Shown piece by piece: positions 60,901 through 64,000 of a stretch of DNA of 64,000 nt. The notes beneath the pieces are model-generated. The model made no database searches. It worked only from the letters and a program-made list of their open reading frames with translations, and was not told where the DNA came from. Every line of letters begins with the position of its first letter. The first letter of the stretch is position 1. A program made the translations under genes and the position numbers. The stretch is from Protonemura montana (lineage: Eukaryota > Arthropoda > Insecta > Plecoptera > Nemouridae), in NCBI GenBank assembly GCA_947568835.1, contig CANOQG010000007.1:1922001-1986000 (forward strand). The letters are read 5' to 3'.

Positions 60901-62680
60901 TCCCATGTCCTGCATCATGTCCTGCCCCATGTCCTGCCCCATGTCCTGCCCTATGTCTTGTCCCATGTCCTGCCCCATGTCCTGCCCCATGTCCTGCCCT
61001 ATGTCCTGCCCCATGTCTTGCCCCATGTCCCATGTCCTGCCCCATGTCCTGCCCCATGTCCTGCCCCATGTCCTGCCCTATGTCCTGCCCCATGTCCTGC
61101 CCCTTGTCCTGCCCCATGTCCTGCTCCATGTCCTGCCCCATGTCCCATGTCCTGCCCCATTTCCTGCCCCATGTCCTGCCCCATGTCCTGTCCCATGTCC
61201 TGCCTCATGTCCTGCCCCATGTCCTGCCCTATGTCCTGCCCCATGCCCTGCCCCATGTCCTGCCCCATGTCCTGCCCTATGTCCTGCCCCATGTCCTGCC
61301 CTATGTCCTGTCCCATGTCCTGCTCCATGTCCTGCCCCATGTCCTGCCCCATGTCCCATGTCTTGCCCCATGTCCTGCCCCATGTCCTGCCCCATGTCCT
61401 GCCCTATGTCCTGCCCCATGTCCTGCCCTATGTCCTGTCCCATGTCCTGCTCCATGTCCTGCCCCATGTCCTGCCCCATGTCCCATGTCCTGCCCCATGT
61501 CCTGCCCCATGTCCCATGTCCTGCCCCATGTCCTGCCCCTTGTCCTGTCCCATTTCCTGCCCCATGTCCTACCCCATGTCCTGCCCCATGTCCTGCCCCA
61601 TGTCCTGCCCCATGTCCTGCCTCATGTCCTGCCCCATGTCTTGCCCCATGTCCCATGTCCTGCCCCATGTCCTGCCCCATGTCCTGCCCCATGTCCTGCC
61701 CCATGTAATGCCCCATGTCCTGCTCCATGTCCTCCCCCTGTCCTGCCCCATGTCCCATGTCCTGCCCCATTTCCTGCCCCATGTCCTGCCCCATGTCCTG
61801 CCCCATGTCCTGCCCCATGTCCTGTCCCATGTCCTGCCCCATGTCCTGCCCCATGTCCTGCCCCTAGTCCTGCCCTATGTCCTGTCCTATGTCCTGCCCC
61901 ATGTCCTGCCCCATGTCCTGCCCCATGTCCTGCCCCATGTCCTGCCCCATGTCTTGCCCCATGTCCCATGTCCTGCCCCATGTCCTGCCCCATGTCCTGC
62001 CCCATGTCCTTCCCTATGTCCTGTCCCATGTCCTGCCCCATGTCCTGCCCCATGTCCTGCTCCATGTCCTCCCCCTGTCCTGCCCCATGTCCCATGTCCT
62101 GCCCCATGTCCTGCCCCATGTCCTGCCCCATGTCTTGCCCCATGTCCCATGTCCTGCCCCATGTCCTGCCCCATGTCCTGCCCCATGTCCTGCCCTATGT
62201 CCTGCCCCATGTCCTGCCCCTTGTCCTTCCCCATGTCCTGCTCCATGTCCTGCCCCATGTCCCATGTCCTGCCCCATTTCCTGCCCCATGTCCTGCCCCA
62301 TGTCCTGCCCCATGTCCTGCCCCATGTCCTGTCCCATGTCCTGCCCCATGTCCTGCCCCATGTCCTGCCCCTAGTCCTGCCCTATGTCCTGTCCCATGTC
62401 CTGCCCCATGTCCTGCCCCATGTCCTGTCCCATGTCCTGCCTCATGTCCTGCCCCATGTCCTGTCCTATGTCCTGCCCCATGTCCTGCCCCATGTCCTGC
62501 CCCATGTCCTGCCCTATGTCCTGCCCCATGTCCTGCCCTATGTCCTGTCCCATGTCCTGCTCCATGTCCTGCCCCATGTCCTGCCCCATGTCCCATGTCC
62601 TGCCCCATGTCCTGCCCCATGTCCTGTCCCATGTCCTGCCCCATGTCATGCCCCATGTCCTGCCCCATGTCCTGCCCCAT
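57966..62680 (+). repeat. 4.8-kb tandem pair, copy 2
   Basis: Second copy of 53,198-57,869, with a net gain of 31 bp. It carries the sixth ACG variant (CG at 58153-58154) and TAG markers at 59,044, 61,865 and 62,372. A private CCTGTCCTATGT near 62,461 differs from copy 1. Confidence 0.87.
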
Positions 62681-64000
62681 GTCCCATGTCCTGCCTCATG
62701 TCCTGCCCCTTGTCCTGTCCTATTTCCTGCCCCATGTCCTGCCCCATGTCCTGCCCCGTGTCCTGCCCCATGTCCTGCCCCATGTTCTGCCCCATGTCCT
62801 GCCCCATGTCTTGCCCCATGTCCCATGTCCTGCCCCATGTCCTGCCCCATGTCCTGCCCCATGTCCTTCCCTATGTCCTGTCCCATGTCCTGCCCCATGT
62901 CCTGCCCCATGTCCTGCCCCATGTCCTGCTCCATGTCCTTCCCCTGTCCAGCCCCATGTCCCATGTCCTGCCCCATGTCCTGCCACATGTCCTGCCCCAT
63001 GTCCTGCCATATGTCCTGTCCCATGTCCTGCCCCATGTCCTGCCCTATGTCCTGCCCCATGTCCTGCCCCATGTCCTGCTCCATGTCCTGCCCCATGTCG
63101 TGCCCCATGTCCAATGTCTTGCCCCATATCCTGCCCTATGTCCTGCCCCATGTCCTGCCCCATGTCCTGCCCATGTCCTGTCCCATGTCCTGCCCCATGT
63201 CATGCCCCATGTCCTGCCCCATGTCCTGCCCCATGTCCTATGTCCTGCCCCATGTCCTGCCCCTTGTCCTGTCCCATTTCCTGCCCCATGTCCTGCCCCA
63301 TGTCCTGACCCATGTCCTGCCCCATGTCCTGCCCCATGTCCTGCCGTATGTCCTGCCCCATGTCCTGCCCCATGTCCTGCCCTATGTCCTGTCCCATGTC
63401 CTGTCCCATGTCATGTCCCATGTCCTGCTCCATGTCCTGCCCCATGTCCTGCCCCATGTCCCATGTTTTGCCCCATTTCCTGCCCCATGTCCTGCTCCAT
63501 GTCCTGCCCCATGTCCTGCCCCATGTCCCGCTCCATGTCCTCCCCATGTCCTGCCTCATGTCCCATGTCCTGCCCCATGTCCTGCCCCATGTCCTGTCCC
63601 ATGTCCTGCCCCATGTTTTGCCCCATGTCCTGTCCAATGTCCTGCCTCATGTCCTGCCCCATGTCCTGCCCCATGTCCTGCCCCATGTCCTGCCCCATGT
63701 CCTGTCCCATGTCCTGCCCCATGTCATGCCCCATGTCCTGCCCCATGTCCTGCCCCATGTCCCATGTCCTGCCCCATGTCCTGCCCTTTGTCCTGTCCCA
63801 TTTCCTGCCCCATGTCCTGCCCCATGTCCTGCCCCATGTCCTGCCCCATGTCCTGCCCCATGTCTTGCCCCATGTTCCATGTCCTGCCCCATGTCCTGCC
63901 CCATGTCCTGCCCCATGTCCTTCCCTATGTCCTGTCCCATGTCCTGCCCCATGTCCTGCCCCATGTCCTGCTCCATGTCCTCCCCCTGTCCTGCCCCATG
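61800..64000 (+). repeat. Copy of 23.6-25.8 kb running off the window end
   Basis: Matches 23,613-25,813 at a constant offset of 38,187 bp (TAG 23,678 and 61,865; TAG 24,185 and 62,372; the 444-bp module at 24,533 and 62,720; CCATGTTTTGCCCCATTT near 25,277 and 63,464). A private CpG lies at 63,099-63,100 (CATGTCGTGCCCC). It overlaps the end of the 4.8-kb copy because that unit is itself built from this block. The array continues past 64,000. Confidence 0.85.

Larger units (their letters stand above)
1..64000 (+). repeat. 12-bp satellite array filling the window
   Basis: Every stretch reads as head-to-tail copies of CCTGCCCCATGT or one- to three-base variants of it, always in the same orientation. 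Common variants are CCTGCCCTATGT, CCTGTCCCATGT, CTTGCCCCATGT, CCTGCTCCATGT, CCTGCCTCATGT, CCTGCCCCTTGT, CCTGCCCCATTT, CCTTCCCTATGT and 11-bp forms such as CCTCCCCCTGT and CCTGCCCATGT. The consensus has 6 C, 3 T, 2 G and 1 A. No non-repeat sequence interrupts it, and neither array edge lies in the window. Uniform repeats of this length are a hallmark of eukaryotic satellite DNA. I do not recognise this unit as a named satellite family, and no coding function should be inferred. Confidence 0.98.

Noticed and set aside
1-64000. CRISPR array
   Set aside because: Repeats are 12 bp, directly abutting and degenerate, with no spacers, leader or cas genes.
1-64000. Telomeric repeat
   Set aside because: The G-rich strand GGGGCAGGACAT is not a known telomere motif, and no TTAGGG-like units occur.
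1-64000. p53-type response elements (CATGTCC in each unit)
   Set aside because: Each unit resembles only half of the RRRCWWGYYY half-site; the other three bases are CCC instead of purines, so this is a by-product of the repeat sequence.
1-64000. Cysteine-rich, antifreeze-like or surface repeat protein gene
   Set aside because: The frame changes every 100-200 bp at 7-mers, and substitutions fall in all codon positions, including TAA, TAG and TGA that recur at fixed variants; no single frame is preserved.
1-64000. Novel defence or mobile genetic system
   Set aside because: No enzyme motif, terminal inverted repeat, target-site duplication or non-repeat sequence is present to support one.

Overview
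The whole 64 kb window is one uninterrupted satellite-type tandem array. The basic unit is 12 bp, CCTGCCCCATGT on the + strand (CAGGACATGGGG family on the - strand), about 67% GC, with C far in excess of G on the + strand. I see no unique sequence, gene, RNA gene, transposon, CRISPR array, promoter or terminator, and the array runs off both ends. Arrays of this size with nested higher-order repeats are typical of eukaryotic heterochromatin (pericentromeric, subtelomeric or other satellite blocks). CpG is nearly absent and the unit is rich in TpG, which would suit a CpG-methylating genome such as a vertebrate, but the species cannot be named from this sequence.

There are three levels of organisation. 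(1) 12-bp monomers carry recurrent point variants, with occasional 11-bp monomers. (2) A shortened 7-bp monomer (CCCATGT, the 12-mer without its first five bases) recurs roughly every 100-200 bp; intervals measured at 6.2-6.6 kb are 115, 126 and 127 bp. Each one moves the triplet frame, so all apparent proteins cycle through three tetrapeptide repeats. (3) Long variant-coded blocks are duplicated in direct orientation: 1,581-bp tandem pairs, a 2.4-kb tandem pair, a roughly 4.1-kb tandem triplet, a 4.8-kb tandem pair, and larger copies at offsets of about 14.0, 15.72 and 24.77 kb.

Layout: 1-2.5 kb is a copy of 20.1-22.7 kb. 2.6-5.7 kb is a 1,581-bp tandem pair. 5.6-9.9 kb is a mosaic with visible breakpoints. 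9.87-15.14 kb recurs at 25.59-30.86 kb. 15.2-20.7 kb repeats 1.2-6.65 kb. 20.55-28.13 kb recurs at 45.31-52.90 kb. 28.4-40.6 kb is the 4.1-kb triplet. 40.7-45.2 kb repeats 18.2-22.8 kb with a 144-bp deletion. 42.9-47.6 kb is the 2.4-kb pair. 53.2-62.7 kb is the 4.8-kb pair. 61.8-64.0 kb repeats 23.7-25.8 kb.

The 12-bp unit has no stop codon in any of six frames, so open reading frames of up to 3,036 codons arise automatically; they are not genes. The content of the window is repeat evolution: slippage by whole monomers and segmental amplification. Coordinates of duplicated blocks were found by matching variant monomers by eye; edges are good to roughly 10-50 bp unless stated.
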